Notes: generated by a model not told the origin, from the sequence alone. DNA of 64,000 nt from Achromobacter sp. UMC71 (GCF_014170305.1 NZ_LZZT01000060.1:34907-98906); one strand, 5' to 3'. Positions 26,275-36,068 are shown, counted from the stretch's first letter. Translations and numbers: made by a program.

Positions 26275-26372
26275 GAAAGTGATGGGTTAGGCGTCTGCAA
26301 CGCCTCACCCATCCTTACCGGATGGTTGAGGCGTGAGCGGAACCCATCGGCCAGTCTTCACAGGAAAGCGCA

Positions 26373-27278
26373 ATGCCCGGAATTAAGGAAATCCGAACCA
26401 AGATCAAGAGCGTGCAAAACACGCGCAAGATCACCAAGGCGATGGAAATGGTCGCCGCATCCAAAATGCGCAAGGCGCAGGAACGGATGCGTGCTGGTCG
26501 TCCGTACGCCACCAAGGTGCGCGAGATTGCTGCGCACCTGATGCAGGCCAACCCCGAGTACAGCCACCCGTACCTGGTCGAACGCGAAATCAAAGCGGTC
26601 GGCGTGGTCATGGTGACGACTGACAAGGGTCTGTGCGGCGGCTTGAACACCAACATCACTCGCGTGACGTTGGGCAAGCTGAAAGAGTTCGAGAAAAACG
26701 GCATCGCCGTCCAAGCGACCGCTTTCGGCAACAAGGGCGTGGGTGTGCTGACCCGTATCGGCGCCAAACTGGTTTCCCAGGAAGTGCAACTGGGCGACAA
26801 GCCGCAACTGGACCGCCTGCTGGGCGCGATCAAGGTGCAGCTGGACGCCTACCTGGATGGCCGCATCGACGCGCTGTACGTGGCTTCGACCCGCTTCGTC
26901 AACACGATGAAGCAGGAGCCGCTGTTCTTGCGCCTGCTGCCGTTGGCGAGCGGTTTGGAAGATCCGTACCAGACGGGTGCTGAAAGCCTGGCCAAGACGT
27001 CGGAAGTGAAAACGGATTACAGCTGGGATTACATCTACGAACCCGACGCCCGTAGCGTGATCGATGACCTGCTGCAGCGTTACGTTGAAGGCCTGCTGTA
27101 CCAAGCCGTGGCCGAGAACATGGCTTCGGAGCAGTCGGCCCGGATGGTCGCCATGAAGGCGGCGTCGGACAACGCCAAGAAGGTCATCGGGGAGCTGCAA
27201 CTGGTCTACAACAAGACCCGTCAGGCCGCGATCACCAAAGAAATTTCGGAAATCGTAGGGGGCGCTGCCGCCGTTTAA
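26373..27278 (+). CDS. atpG: ATP synthase F1 subunit gamma
   Basis: The 301-residue rotor shaft subunit has the conserved N-terminal IRTKIKSVQNTRKITKAMEMVAASKM and the C-terminal ARMVAMKAASDNAKKVI helix. Length is at the upper end for the family, as usual in Burkholderiales. It is preceded by a 98-bp gap without a terminator. Confidence 0.97.
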   Translation: MPGIKEIRTKIKSVQNTRKITKAMEMVAASKMRKAQERMRAGRPYATKVREIAAHLMQANPEYSHPYLVEREIKAVGVVMVTTDKGLCGGLNTNITRVTLGKLKEFEKNGIAVQATAFGNKGVGVLTRIGAKLVSQEVQLGDKPQLDRLLGAIKVQLDAYLDGRIDALYVASTRFVNTMKQEPLFLRLLPLASGLEDPYQTGAESLAKTSEVKTDYSWDYIYEPDARSVIDDLLQRYVEGLLYQAVAENMASEQSARMVAMKAASDNAKKVIGELQLVYNKTRQAAITKEISEIVGGAAAV

Positions 27279-27320
27279 GGCAGGCAGCTCCCATCTAAAG
27301 CTATCAAGCAAGGAATCGAC

Positions 27321-28724
27321 ATGAGCAACGGAACCATCGTTCAGTGCATCGGCGCCGTGGTGGATATTCAGTTCCCCCGCGATCACATGCCCAAGATTTA
27401 TGAAGCGCTTACCCTGGCCGACGACGAGTCCTCCTCGTTCGCCGAAAAGGGCCTGACGCTGGAAGTGCAGCAACAGCTGGGCGACGGCGTGGTGCGTACC
27501 ATTGCGCTGGGCTCCAGCGACGGCCTGCGCCGCGGCATGAAGGTTACCGGCACGGGCGCCCCGATCTCGGTGCCGGTCGGCACCGGCACGCTGGGCCGCA
27601 TCATGGACGTGCTGGGTCGTCCCATCGACGAAGCCGGCCCGATCCAGCACGAAGAAAAGCGCGGCATCCACCAATCGGCCCCTCGTTTCGACGAACTGTC
27701 GCCGTCGGTGGAACTGCTGGAAACCGGCATCAAGGTTATTGACTTGGTCTGCCCGTTTGCAAAGGGCGGCAAGGTCGGCCTGTTCGGCGGCGCCGGCGTG
27801 GGCAAGACCGTGAACATGATGGAACTCATCAACAACATCGCCAAGCAGCACAGCGGTTTGTCGGTGTTTGCCGGCGTGGGTGAGCGTACCCGCGAAGGCA
27901 ACGACTTCTACCACGAAATGGAAGAGTCGAACGTTCTGGACAAGGTCGCGATGGTGTTCGGTCAGATGAACGAACCCCCGGGCAACCGTCTGCGCGTGGC
28001 ACTGACCGGCCTGACGATGGCCGAGAAGTTCCGTGACGAAGGCCGTGACATCCTGTTCTTCGTGGACAACATCTACCGCTACACCCTGGCCGGTACCGAA
28101 GTGTCCGCACTGCTGGGCCGTATGCCGTCGGCCGTGGGCTACCAGCCCACGCTGGCTGAAGAAATGGGCAAGCTGCAAGAGCGCATCACGTCGACCAAGA
28201 CCGGCTCGATCACCTCGATCCAGGCCGTGTACGTCCCTGCGGACGACTTGACCGACCCGTCGCCTGCCACGACCTTCCAGCATTTGGACTCCACCGTCGT
28301 GCTGTCGCGTGACATCGCTTCGCTGGGTATCTACCCGGCCGTGGACCCGCTGGATTCGTCCAGCCGCCAGCTCGACCCGCAAGTCGTTGGCGAAGAGCAC
28401 TACGCCGTGGCCCGTGGCGTGCAGCAAACGCTGCAGCGCTACAAGGAACTGCGCGACATCATCGCGATTCTGGGCATGGACGAATTGTCGCCGGAAGACA
28501 AGCAGGCCGTGGCCCGCGCGCGTAAGATCCAGCGCTTCCTGTCGCAGCCGTTCCACGTTGCTGAAGTGTTCACGGGCTCGCCCGGCAAGTACGTTCCGCT
28601 GGCTGAAACCATCCGTGGTTTCAAGATGATCGTGAACGGCGAGTGCGATTCCCTGCCGGAACAGGCCTTCTACATGGTCGGTTCGATCGACGAGGCCTTC
28701 GAGAAGGCCAAGAAACTGCAATAA
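27321..28724 (+). CDS. atpD: ATP synthase F1 subunit beta
   Basis: The 467-residue catalytic subunit carries the P-loop GGAGVGKT at residues 156-163, the GERTREGND segment that supplies the catalytic glutamate, and FFVDNIYRYTLAGTEVSALLGRMPSAVGYQPTL in short pieces of the family signature. All residues expected for catalysis appear intact. Gaps to atpG and atpC are 42 and 9 bp. Confidence 0.98.
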   Translation: MSNGTIVQCIGAVVDIQFPRDHMPKIYEALTLADDESSSFAEKGLTLEVQQQLGDGVVRTIALGSSDGLRRGMKVTGTGAPISVPVGTGTLGRIMDVLGRPIDEAGPIQHEEKRGIHQSAPRFDELSPSVELLETGIKVIDLVCPFAKGGKVGLFGGAGVGKTVNMMELINNIAKQHSGLSVFAGVGERTREGNDFYHEMEESNVLDKVAMVFGQMNEPPGNRLRVALTGLTMAEKFRDEGRDILFFVDNIYRYTLAGTEVSALLGRMPSAVGYQPTLAEEMGKLQERITSTKTGSITSIQAVYVPADDLTDPSPATTFQHLDSTVVLSRDIASLGIYPAVDPLDSSSRQLDPQVVGEEHYAVARGVQQTLQRYKELRDIIAILGMDELSPEDKQAVARARKIQRFLSQPFHVAEVFTGSPGKYVPLAETIRGFKMIVNGECDSLPEQAFYMVGSIDEAFEKAKKLQ

Positions 28725-28733
28725 GGAACCGAT

Positions 28734-29159
28734 ATGGCTACCCTGCATGTGGATGTCGTCAGCGCAGAGGAAGCGATCTTCTCCGGTGAGGCGAAGTTCG
28801 TGGTGCTGCCTGGCGAAGCGGGTGAACTGGGCATTCTGCCCGGCCACACCCCGCTGATTTCGCGCATACGCCCCGGGACGGTCAAGATCGTTCGTGCCGA
28901 CCAAGGCGAGGAAAACATCTTCGTCGCCGGGGGCATTCTGGAAGTGCAGCCGGGCAGCGTGACGGTCCTGGCCGACACGGCGATTCGTGCCGCCGACCTG
29001 GACGAAGCCCGTGCCGTGGAAGCGCGCAAGCGCGCCGAAGAGGCCCTGGCCAATGCCAAGGACAAGGCCGACATCGCGGTTGTCGAAGCTGAACTCGCCA
29101 TGCTGGCTGCACAAGCCATCGCGGCGCGCAAGCTGCGCCAAGGCGGCCGGTCGCACTAA
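28734..29159 (+). CDS. atpC: ATP synthase F1 subunit epsilon
   Basis: The 141-residue subunit has an N-terminal beta sandwich (residues 1-85, with LPGEAGELGILPGHTPL) and a C-terminal alpha-helical hairpin that can inhibit ATP hydrolysis. It is the last gene of the operon and is followed by two hairpins. Confidence 0.97.
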   Translation: MATLHVDVVSAEEAIFSGEAKFVVLPGEAGELGILPGHTPLISRIRPGTVKIVRADQGEENIFVAGGILEVQPGSVTVLADTAIRAADLDEARAVEARKRAEEALANAKDKADIAVVEAELAMLAAQAIAARKLRQGGRSH

Positions 29160-29175
29160 GCGGTTTGTTTGCCCG

Positions 29176-29224
29176 CCGGGGTTCGCCCCGGACTTGAAAA
29201 AAGCGGCCCACGGGCCGCTTTTTT
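29176..29224 (+). terminator. Tandem hairpins terminating the atp operon
   Basis: CCGGGG-TTCG-CCCCGG (29176-29191) is followed by a 12-bp stem (29197-29208 with 29213-29224, loop CACG) flanked by six As and six Ts. The A-run upstream makes the second hairpin able to terminate on both strands. Confidence 0.9.
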
Positions 29225-29345
29225 CATGCACTTGCGGTGCCCACGGACTCGGTAAGCCGGTAGCGGATTTGCGTTCGCTACGAATGGCCGGCCGGTTTTT
29301 GCAACAGTAGCCTTCAACTTTAGGCAGCCGCCTGAGGATGAACGC

Positions 29346-30203
29346 GTGCGAGAAACCACCGATTGCGGGGTGTTGCTCACCCCTGGCCATGAAACCGCCA
29401 TGCGCGACTGGGTCGCGCGCGGCCAACCCCGCCTGGCGCGGGTCCGGCTGCATCTGGTGCCGCTGCGCAACGCCGTTGCCTTGGGTGGCGCTGCCTCCGG
29501 CAGCGGGTTGGCGGACGGCGCCGGGGCGCCACCCGGCGATGTCTCAAGCCGCACGCCCGACGGGCCGGACATCCATGCGCTGGCCCGGCTGGCGGTGAGG
29601 CTGCGTCGTTACGATCACTGCATCCTGCCCGTCGCACCCGCCTCGCTGGCCTGGACCCGCATGGCGCTGCAGCAGGCAGGCGGCGCGCTCGCCACGCCGG
29701 TGCTGCTGTTCGTCCACGATATGACTGCGCCGGCCATCGAAGATCTGCTTGCGCTGGGCGCGGCCGATTTCATGACGGCGCCGTACTGCCTGGAAAGTCT
29801 CAGAGTGCGCCTGGGGCGGCTGGCCCGCCGAACCCCTTGGGGCCCGCCATCCGCGCAATTGGCGGAAACCGCCCCGGTGTATCCGGCGGGTGTGCGCGAG
29901 CCCGGCCTTGCGCATCCCGAGCGGCGGCCCCGTGTGCCGCGGCAGGTGCTGCATCAAGGCTTGGCCGGGCTGCGCCACCAGGCGGACCGCAGCGCGCACG
30001 AGCCTTTCCGCCAAGCCAAGGCGCGGGTGGTGGATGGCTTTGAATCCGATTACATCCGCTTGGCGTTGGCGCGCCACCAGGGCAACGTCGCGCGGGCGGC
30101 CCGCGCATCCAGCAAGCACCGGCGGGCGTTCTGGGCGCTGATGCGCAAGCACGGCATCGACGCTGCGCCTTACCGCCGCCGGGCCGAGCGCGATGACACC
30201 TAG
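29346..30203 (+). CDS. Regulator with Fis-type DNA-binding domain and degenerate receiver-like region
   Basis: The 285-residue protein starts at a GTG after GAGGATG. Residues 86-160 resemble the second half of a response-regulator receiver (PVLLFVHDM, then LALGAADFMTAPYCLESLRVRLGRL), but a phosphorylatable Asp in the usual place is not clear. Residues 218-270 (PFRQAKARVVDGFESDYIRLAL, then GNVARAARASSKHRRAFWALMRKH) match the Fis-family helix-turn-helix that ends NtrC-type activators. The sigma-54 AAA+ domain is missing between them. It is probably a DNA-binding regulator independent of sigma-54; its target is unknown. It stands between the atp terminator and hemE. Confidence 0.7.
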   Translation: MRETTDCGVLLTPGHETAMRDWVARGQPRLARVRLHLVPLRNAVALGGAASGSGLADGAGAPPGDVSSRTPDGPDIHALARLAVRLRRYDHCILPVAPASLAWTRMALQQAGGALATPVLLFVHDMTAPAIEDLLALGAADFMTAPYCLESLRVRLGRLARRTPWGPPSAQLAETAPVYPAGVREPGLAHPERRPRVPRQVLHQGLAGLRHQADRSAHEPFRQAKARVVDGFESDYIRLALARHQGNVARAARASSKHRRAFWALMRKHGIDAAPYRRRAERDDT

Positions 30204-30327
30204 CGGCCGGGCCTGACTGTAGCGAAAGCGTCCGCCTTTGCGCCGCGGCAAGACGCTCGTGTGCGGGCGGACACGCCCTGTCAGCTTGGGGCAGTAAAAT
30301 CACGGCTTCCGATCATCGAGGATAGTC

Positions 30328-31401
30328 GTGTCCGCTGCCGTCTTGAAGAACGATGTGTTCTTGCGCTCGCTCTTGCGCGAGCCCGTGCCCTACACCCCCA
30401 TCTGGCTCATGCGCCAGGCGGGTCGCTATCTGCCCGAATACCGCGAAACACGCGCCCGGGCCGGTTCCTTCATGGGCCTGGCTCAGAATCCGGACTACGC
30501 CTCGGAAGTCACCCTGCAGCCGCTCGCGCGTTACGACCTGGATGCGGCGATCCTGTTTTCCGACATCCTGACCGTGCCGCACGCCATGGGCCTGGGCCTG
30601 GACTTCGCCGAAGGCGAGGGCCCGCGCTTTGCCCGCCCGGTGCGCACCGAAGAAGACGTGGCGCGCCTGGCCGTGCCCGACATGGACAAGCTGCGCTATG
30701 TGTTCGACGCAGTGTCCACCATCCGCCGCGACCTGGACGGCAAGGTGCCGCTGATCGGCTTTGCCGGCAGCCCCTGGACCATCGCCTGCTACATGGTCGA
30801 AGGCCAGGGCAGCGACGACTACCGCCTGATCAAGACGCTGATGTACTCGCGTCCGGACCTGCTGCACCGCATCCTTGAAATCAACGCCGAGGCCACGCTG
30901 CAGTACCTGAACGCGCAGATCGCGGCGGGCGCGCAGGCCGTGATGCTGTTCGACAGTTGGGGCGGCGTGCTAGCCGATGGCCTGTTCCAGCAGTTTTCGC
31001 TGGCCTACACCCGCAAGGTCGTGGCCGGCTTGACGCGCGAGCATGAAGGACGCCGTGTCCCGTCCATTGTCTTCACCAAGGGCGGCGGCCAATGGCTCGA
31101 AGCCATCGCGGCCTGCGGCAGCGACGCGGTAGGGCTGGACTGGACGGTGGACCTGGCGGCCGCGCGCCGCCGCACCGGCGATTCGGTCGCGTTTCAGGGC
31201 AATCTGGATCCCATGGCGTTGTTCGGCGGCGCGTCCGCCATCCGCGCCGAAGCCCGCCGGGTGCTGGATGCGTTCGGCCCGGTCGGCAAGGGCGGCCACG
31301 TGTTCAACCTGGGCCATGGCATTTCGCGGTTCACGCCGCCGGAAGCGGTAGCCGAATTGGTCGACGAAGTCCACCAACACAGCCGTTCGCTGAGAGGGTA
31401 A
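30328..31401 (+). CDS. hemE: Uroporphyrinogen decarboxylase
   Basis: The 357-residue enzyme decarboxylates uroporphyrinogen III to coproporphyrinogen III in haem synthesis. The signature PIWLMRQAGRYLPEY is at residues 24-38, and the active-site Asp region DAAILFSDILTVP and GFAGSPWT follow. The GTG at 30328 is preceded by GAGGATA. The order atp-hemE-priA is characteristic of Bordetella and Achromobacter. Confidence 0.97.
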   Translation: MSAAVLKNDVFLRSLLREPVPYTPIWLMRQAGRYLPEYRETRARAGSFMGLAQNPDYASEVTLQPLARYDLDAAILFSDILTVPHAMGLGLDFAEGEGPRFARPVRTEEDVARLAVPDMDKLRYVFDAVSTIRRDLDGKVPLIGFAGSPWTIACYMVEGQGSDDYRLIKTLMYSRPDLLHRILEINAEATLQYLNAQIAAGAQAVMLFDSWGGVLADGLFQQFSLAYTRKVVAGLTREHEGRRVPSIVFTKGGGQWLEAIAACGSDAVGLDWTVDLAAARRRTGDSVAFQGNLDPMALFGGASAIRAEARRVLDAFGPVGKGGHVFNLGHGISRFTPPEAVAELVDEVHQHSRSLRG

Positions 31402-31777
31402 GTGAGTGAACGCTTCGGTCCTTAGGGCCGAAGTTTGAGGCCCCCGGCGGGCACTTGTGCACAGCAAGATTACGCTTGGGGAAAACCCTCTAGAAGCTTG
31501 TTTACAATCTTGGAAGTTTGTATAAGTTATTGTTTTTAATGGAATAAAATAGGTTTTCAACAGATTTGCAAGAGTTGATGCAATCTTGCCTTATTCCAAT
31601 TTTTAACGTTGCTCCAGCCTTTTCCCCAAAGTTATCCACAGGCGGGGGCTGGAGCCGCCGACCGGCTTGGCGCGACAATGGCCCTGGGCCTGCGTACCGG
31701 CCCGGCCTTGTCTTCTCCCGCCACCGATGATCCCGGCCGCCCCGGGCCTGCCCAGTCAATGTTCCGTTTCGTACCCC
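31402..31777. other. Gene-free stretch between hemE and priA with AT-rich island and DnaA box
   Basis: A weak hairpin lies at 31413-31433. Bases 31495-31615 are strongly AT-rich for this genome, and TTATCCACA, a perfect DnaA-box consensus, is at 31633-31641. The AT-rich part probably includes the priA promoter. No gene is visible; in-frame extension of priA to 31667 lacks a ribosome-binding site. Confidence 0.6.
31413..31433 (+). terminator. Possible terminator after hemE
   Basis: CTTCGG (31413-31418) pairs with CCGAAG (31428-31433) with inner CC/GG pairing. Only TTT follows, so strength is doubtful. Confidence 0.4.
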
Positions 31778-33880
31778 ATGTCTGAAGTCCCCGCGCTGGT
31801 CGAATCCACGCCGGCCGAGCCGGCGGCGACCTGCTGGGTGCGTGTCGCGCTCGACGTGCCGCTGCCCGGCCCGTTCGACTATCGCCACCATGCCCCCATC
31901 ACGGCGGGCTTGCGGGTGATCGTGCCGTTCGGCCGGCGCAAGCTGATCGGGGTGGTGGTGGATAACCCGGCCGAACCGTCCTTCGATCCCAAGCAGATCA
32001 AGCGGGTCGAAGAGGTGCTGGAAGACCTGCCGCCATTCGACGACGATTGGCTGCGCCTGGCGCGCTTTGCCGCCGACTACTATCAGCGGCCGTTGGGCGA
32101 GGTGATGCTGCCGACGTTGCCGCCGCCGCTGCGTAAACCCACGGCATACCAGGGCAAGCGCTCGGCGGGCGGTCCGGTGGCGCGGCTGGACGCGCGCAAG
32201 CGCAAGACCGCGCGTGCCGCCGCGACGGCAGACCAGCCCCCCGAACTGAACGAGGCGCAGCAGACCGCGGTCGACACCATTGCGGGGCTGACGCGCTTCA
32301 AGCCGGTGCTGCTGTACGGCGTGACCGGTAGCGGCAAGACCGAGGTCTATCTGCGCGCCGCCGAAAAAGTGCTGGCCGCGGGCCGCCAGGTGCTGCTGAT
32401 GGTGCCGGAAATCAACCTGACGCCCCAGCTGGAAGGCGCGCTGCGCGCCCGGCTGGAAAGCCTGGTGGGCGCCGACGGCCTGGCGGTGATGCACAGCGGG
32501 CTGTCCGACGGTGAGCGCTTGCAGGCGTGGTCGCGGGCGCAGCGCGGGCAGGCGCGCATGTTGCTGGGCACGCGCATGTCGATTTTTGCGCCCATGAGCG
32601 AGCTGGGCCTGATCGTGGTGGACGAAGAGCACGACGCGTCCTACAAGCAGCAGGACGGCCTGCGCTATTCGGCGCGCGATCTGGCGGTATGGCGTGCGCA
32701 CGACCTGGATATTCCGGTGGTGCTGGGGTCGGCCACGCCCTCGCTGGAAACCTGGCAGCACGCCGAGCGCGGCCGCTACCTGCGCCTGGCCTTGCCGGCC
32801 CGGGCGCGGTCCACCACCTTGCCGTCGATGAAGCTGGTGGACACCCGCCGGCTGCAGATGAAGCACGGCATGTCGCCGCAGTTGCTGGAGGCGATCGGCG
32901 AGCGGCTGGCGAACAAGGAACAGTCGCTGATCTTCCTGAACCGGCGCGGGTTTGCGCCGGTGCTGCATTGCCAGTCCTGCGGCTGGGTCAGCAATTGCCC
33001 GCGTTGCACGGCCTTCACGGTGCTGCACCGGGCCGGCCGCGGCCACCGGTTGCAATGCCATCATTGCGGCTATCAGGCGCCGGTGCCGCACGCCTGTCCC
33101 GAATGCGGCGACCAGGACCTGGCGCCGATGGGGCGCGGCACGCAGCGGGTGGAAGAACACCTGGCCGAGCTGTTTCCCGAGGCCCGCATCCTGCGCATCG
33201 ACGCCGACAGTACCCGCAAGAAGGGCAGCGCCGAGGCCCTGTTCGCCTCGGTACATGCGGGCGAGGTCGACATCCTGGTGGGCACGCAGATGGTGGCCAA
33301 GGGCCACGACTTCGCCAGGCTTGGCCTGGTCGGGGTGCTGAACCCGGACTCGGCGCTGTTCGCGCACGATTTCCGTGCGCCCGAACGCCTGTTCGCCCAG
33401 TTGATGCAGGTGGCGGGACGGGCGGGACGCCACCAGGGCAACGGCCAGGTGATTATCCAGACCGGCTACCCGGAGCAGCCCGTGTACCAGGCGCTGCTGC
33501 GCCACGACTACGCGGGTTTTGCCCGCCATGCCTTGCACGAGCGCGAAAGCACGGGCCTGCCGCCGTTCGCCTACCAGGCGCTGCTGACGGCCGAGGCGCG
33601 CGAGCTGGCGGTGGCGCAGGCTTTCCTGCAGCAGGCGCGCGCCTTGCCCGAGGGCGAGTGGGCGGCCGATTTTCCGGGGCTGGACGCAGTCATGCTGTAC
33701 GACCCGGTGCCGCTGCGCGTGGTGCGGGTGGCCAATGTCGAACGTGCCCAGCTGCTGGTCGAAAGCACCAGCCGCCCGGCATTGCAGGCGTTCCTGGCGT
33801 CGTGGTCGCACCACCTGCCGTATCTGGCCAACGAAGCCCGCGTGCGCTGGCAACTGGAGGTCGATCCTCTGGAAATCTGA
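31778..33880 (+). CDS. priA: Primosomal replication restart helicase PriA
   Basis: PriA reloads the replisome at stalled forks. With ATG 31778 (MSEVPALVES) it has 700 residues, close to the family's 730. The N-terminal 3'-DNA-binding domain is followed by Walker A GVTGSGKTE at 181-189, DEEH at 282-285, and the zinc-binding cysteines of CQSCGW, CPRC, CHHCGY and CPECG (about residues 397-450) inserted between the helicase motifs. The final motif QVAGRAGR is intact. It is followed after 64 bp by rep, another fork-repair helicase. Confidence 0.95.
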   Translation: MSEVPALVESTPAEPAATCWVRVALDVPLPGPFDYRHHAPITAGLRVIVPFGRRKLIGVVVDNPAEPSFDPKQIKRVEEVLEDLPPFDDDWLRLARFAADYYQRPLGEVMLPTLPPPLRKPTAYQGKRSAGGPVARLDARKRKTARAAATADQPPELNEAQQTAVDTIAGLTRFKPVLLYGVTGSGKTEVYLRAAEKVLAAGRQVLLMVPEINLTPQLEGALRARLESLVGADGLAVMHSGLSDGERLQAWSRAQRGQARMLLGTRMSIFAPMSELGLIVVDEEHDASYKQQDGLRYSARDLAVWRAHDLDIPVVLGSATPSLETWQHAERGRYLRLALPARARSTTLPSMKLVDTRRLQMKHGMSPQLLEAIGERLANKEQSLIFLNRRGFAPVLHCQSCGWVSNCPRCTAFTVLHRAGRGHRLQCHHCGYQAPVPHACPECGDQDLAPMGRGTQRVEEHLAELFPEARILRIDADSTRKKGSAEALFASVHAGEVDILVGTQMVAKGHDFARLGLVGVLNPDSALFAHDFRAPERLFAQLMQVAGRAGRHQGNGQVIIQTGYPEQPVYQALLRHDYAGFARHALHERESTGLPPFAYQALLTAEARELAVAQAFLQQARALPEGEWAADFPGLDAVMLYDPVPLRVVRVANVERAQLLVESTSRPALQAFLASWSHHLPYLANEARVRWQLEVDPLEI

Positions 33881-33944
33881 CGGCGGCGGCCTCGGCGCTG
33901 CCCACCTGATTGCTCTATGATCGATTCCCTTTCCCCGAGTCCCC

Positions 33945-36008
33945 ATGTCCGCAAGCGAACCCATAGGCCACGGCCTGAATCCCGCGCAGAAAGAAGCCGT
34001 GCTGTACCTGGACGGCCCCTGCCTGGTGCTGGCCGGCGCCGGCAGCGGCAAGACGCGCGTGATCACCCAGAAGATCGCATACCTGCTGCGCGAGTGCGGC
34101 TACATGGGCCGCAACGTGGTGGCGCTGACCTTCACCAATAAGGCCGCGCGCGAGATGGACGAGCGCGTCAAGACGCTGGTGGATCGCAAGCTGGGCAAGG
34201 GTCTGACCATCAGCACCTTTCACTCGCTGGGCGTGAAGCTGCTGCGTGAAGAGGCCCGCAACGCCGGACTCAAGCCCACGTTTTCCATCCTGGACGCCGA
34301 CGACGCCATGGCGATCATCCAGGAGCTGCTGGCCACCACCGACAAGGGCCGGCTGCGCCATGTGCAGGGCATCATCTCGCTGTGGAAGAACGCGCTGATG
34401 GACCCGGACGACGCCGCGCGCGAGGCCATCACGCCAGGCGACGTCGAGGCCGCCAACGTCTATCGCAGCTACGCCGCCACGCTGGCCGCCTACCAGGCGG
34501 TGGACTTCGACGACCTGATCCGCATTCCGGCCATCCTGCTGGCCAACAACGAAGACGTGCGCACGCGCTGGCAGAACCGCGTGCGCTACCTGCTGGTGGA
34601 TGAATACCAGGACACCAACGTGTGCCAGTACCGCCTGGTGCAACTGCTGACCGGGCCGCGCGCCATGTTCACCGCGGTGGGCGACGACGACCAGGCCATC
34701 TACGCCTGGCGCGGCGCCACCATCGAGAACCTGGCCAAGCTCACCACCGACTACCCGAACCTGAAGCTGATCAAGCTGGAGCAGAACTACCGCTCGGTCC
34801 AGCGCATCCTGGCGGCGGCCAACCAGGTGATCGAGAAGAACCCCAAGCTGTTCGACAAGAAGCTGTGGTCGGACCTGGGCGTGGGCGAACCGATCCTGGT
34901 GTCGGCGATGGATGGCGAAGAGCAGGAAGCCGAATCCATCGCCATGAAGATCTCGGCCTCGCGCTTCGAGCGCCAGGCGCAATGGAAGGATTTCGCCATC
35001 CTGTATCGCGGCAACCACCAGTCGCGCATCCTGGAGCAGGCGCTGCGCAACCTGAAGATTCCGTACACGATCTCGGGCGGACAGAGCTTTTTCGACAAGG
35101 CCGAAGTGCGCGACGTGCTGGCCTACCTGCGCTTGCTGGCCAACGACGAGGACGATCCGGCGTTCATCCGCGCCGCCACGACGCCCAAGCGCGGCATCGG
35201 CCAGGCGACCCTGCAGACGCTGGGCCAGTACGCGGCCAGCCGCGAGCTGTCGATGCTGGCCGCGGTGGAAGAGACCGGCCTGGAAAGCCAGCTGGCCCCG
35301 CGCCAGCTGGAACCCCTGCGCACGTTCACCGAATTCATCCGCCGCATGCAATGGCGCGCCGGCCGCGGCGCCACGTCGGGCAAGGACGGTGCGCCCGCCG
35401 AGCCGGCCGGCGTCATCCTCGACGACCTGGTGCAGGCGATCCAGTACGAACGTCACCTGTTCGAGCTGTTCGACGAGCGCCCCGCGCAGACGCGCTGGCA
35501 GAACGTGCTGGAACTGACCGGCTGGCTCAAGCGCAAGGCCGAAGAGGACAACATGTCGCTGTTCGACCTGGTGCAGCACGTGGCGCTGGTCACCATGCTG
35601 GACCGCGGCGAGGACGAAGAGCCGGACGCGGTCAAGATGTCGACGCTGCATGCGTCCAAGGGGCTGGAGTATCCGCACGTGTACCTGGCCGGCGTCGAAG
35701 AAGGCCTGCTGCCCCACCTGGGCAAGGACGACGAAGACGGCGATCCGGCGCGGGCGGCCGAAAACCTGGCCACGCGCATCCAGGAAGAGCGCCGGCTGAT
35801 GTACGTGGGCATCACGCGGGCGCAGCGCAGCCTGAATCTCAGCTGGTGCAAGCGCCGCCGCCGGGCGCGCGAAGACGTGGTGCGCGAACCGTCGCGCTTC
35901 ATCGAGGAAATGGGGCTGGATGACCCGACGGTGCAGGAAGACGAGACCACGGCCGCCATGAACCCCAAAGAGCGCATGGCCATGCTCAAGGCGTTGCTCA
36001 AGAAGTAG
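33945..36008 (+). CDS. rep: ATP-dependent DNA helicase Rep
   Basis: The 687-residue superfamily 1A helicase carries Walker A GAGSGKT at 31-37, DEYQDT in motif II, GDDDQAIYAWRGA in motif III, the LHASKGLEYPHV motif V and VGITRAQ motif VI. Stretches such as LVLAGAGSGKTRVI and YAILYRGNHQSR-like FAILYRGNHQSR are closer to E. coli Rep than to UvrD. Rep unwinds 3'-to-5' and clears protein roadblocks ahead of forks. It is probably cotranscribed with priA. Confidence 0.92.
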   Translation: MSASEPIGHGLNPAQKEAVLYLDGPCLVLAGAGSGKTRVITQKIAYLLRECGYMGRNVVALTFTNKAAREMDERVKTLVDRKLGKGLTISTFHSLGVKLLREEARNAGLKPTFSILDADDAMAIIQELLATTDKGRLRHVQGIISLWKNALMDPDDAAREAITPGDVEAANVYRSYAATLAAYQAVDFDDLIRIPAILLANNEDVRTRWQNRVRYLLVDEYQDTNVCQYRLVQLLTGPRAMFTAVGDDDQAIYAWRGATIENLAKLTTDYPNLKLIKLEQNYRSVQRILAAANQVIEKNPKLFDKKLWSDLGVGEPILVSAMDGEEQEAESIAMKISASRFERQAQWKDFAILYRGNHQSRILEQALRNLKIPYTISGGQSFFDKAEVRDVLAYLRLLANDEDDPAFIRAATTPKRGIGQATLQTLGQYAASRELSMLAAVEETGLESQLAPRQLEPLRTFTEFIRRMQWRAGRGATSGKDGAPAEPAGVILDDLVQAIQYERHLFELFDERPAQTRWQNVLELTGWLKRKAEEDNMSLFDLVQHVALVTMLDRGEDEEPDAVKMSTLHASKGLEYPHVYLAGVEEGLLPHLGKDDEDGDPARAAENLATRIQEERRLMYVGITRAQRSLNLSWCKRRRRAREDVVREPSRFIEEMGLDDPTVQEDETTAAMNPKERMAMLKALLKK

Positions 36009-36068
36009 CGCCGCAATAAATTACATGACGGAGGCCGGCTTCAGGGGCTATACCTGCCGCTTTGCACC

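Noticed and set aside
26358..29453. A 1031-codon open frame on the minus strand opposite atpG-atpD-atpC.
   Set aside because: It is the antisense shadow of highly conserved ATP synthase genes in GC-rich DNA; the protein is His/Gln/Arg-rich and has no family features.
29346..30203. Annotation as a full NtrC-type sigma-54 activator.
   Set aside because: No AAA+ domain, Walker A motif or GAFTGA loop is present.
31495..31641. AT-rich segment plus DnaA box as a replication origin.
   Set aside because: Only one clear box, no dnaA/dnaN/gidA genes nearby and no cluster of boxes.
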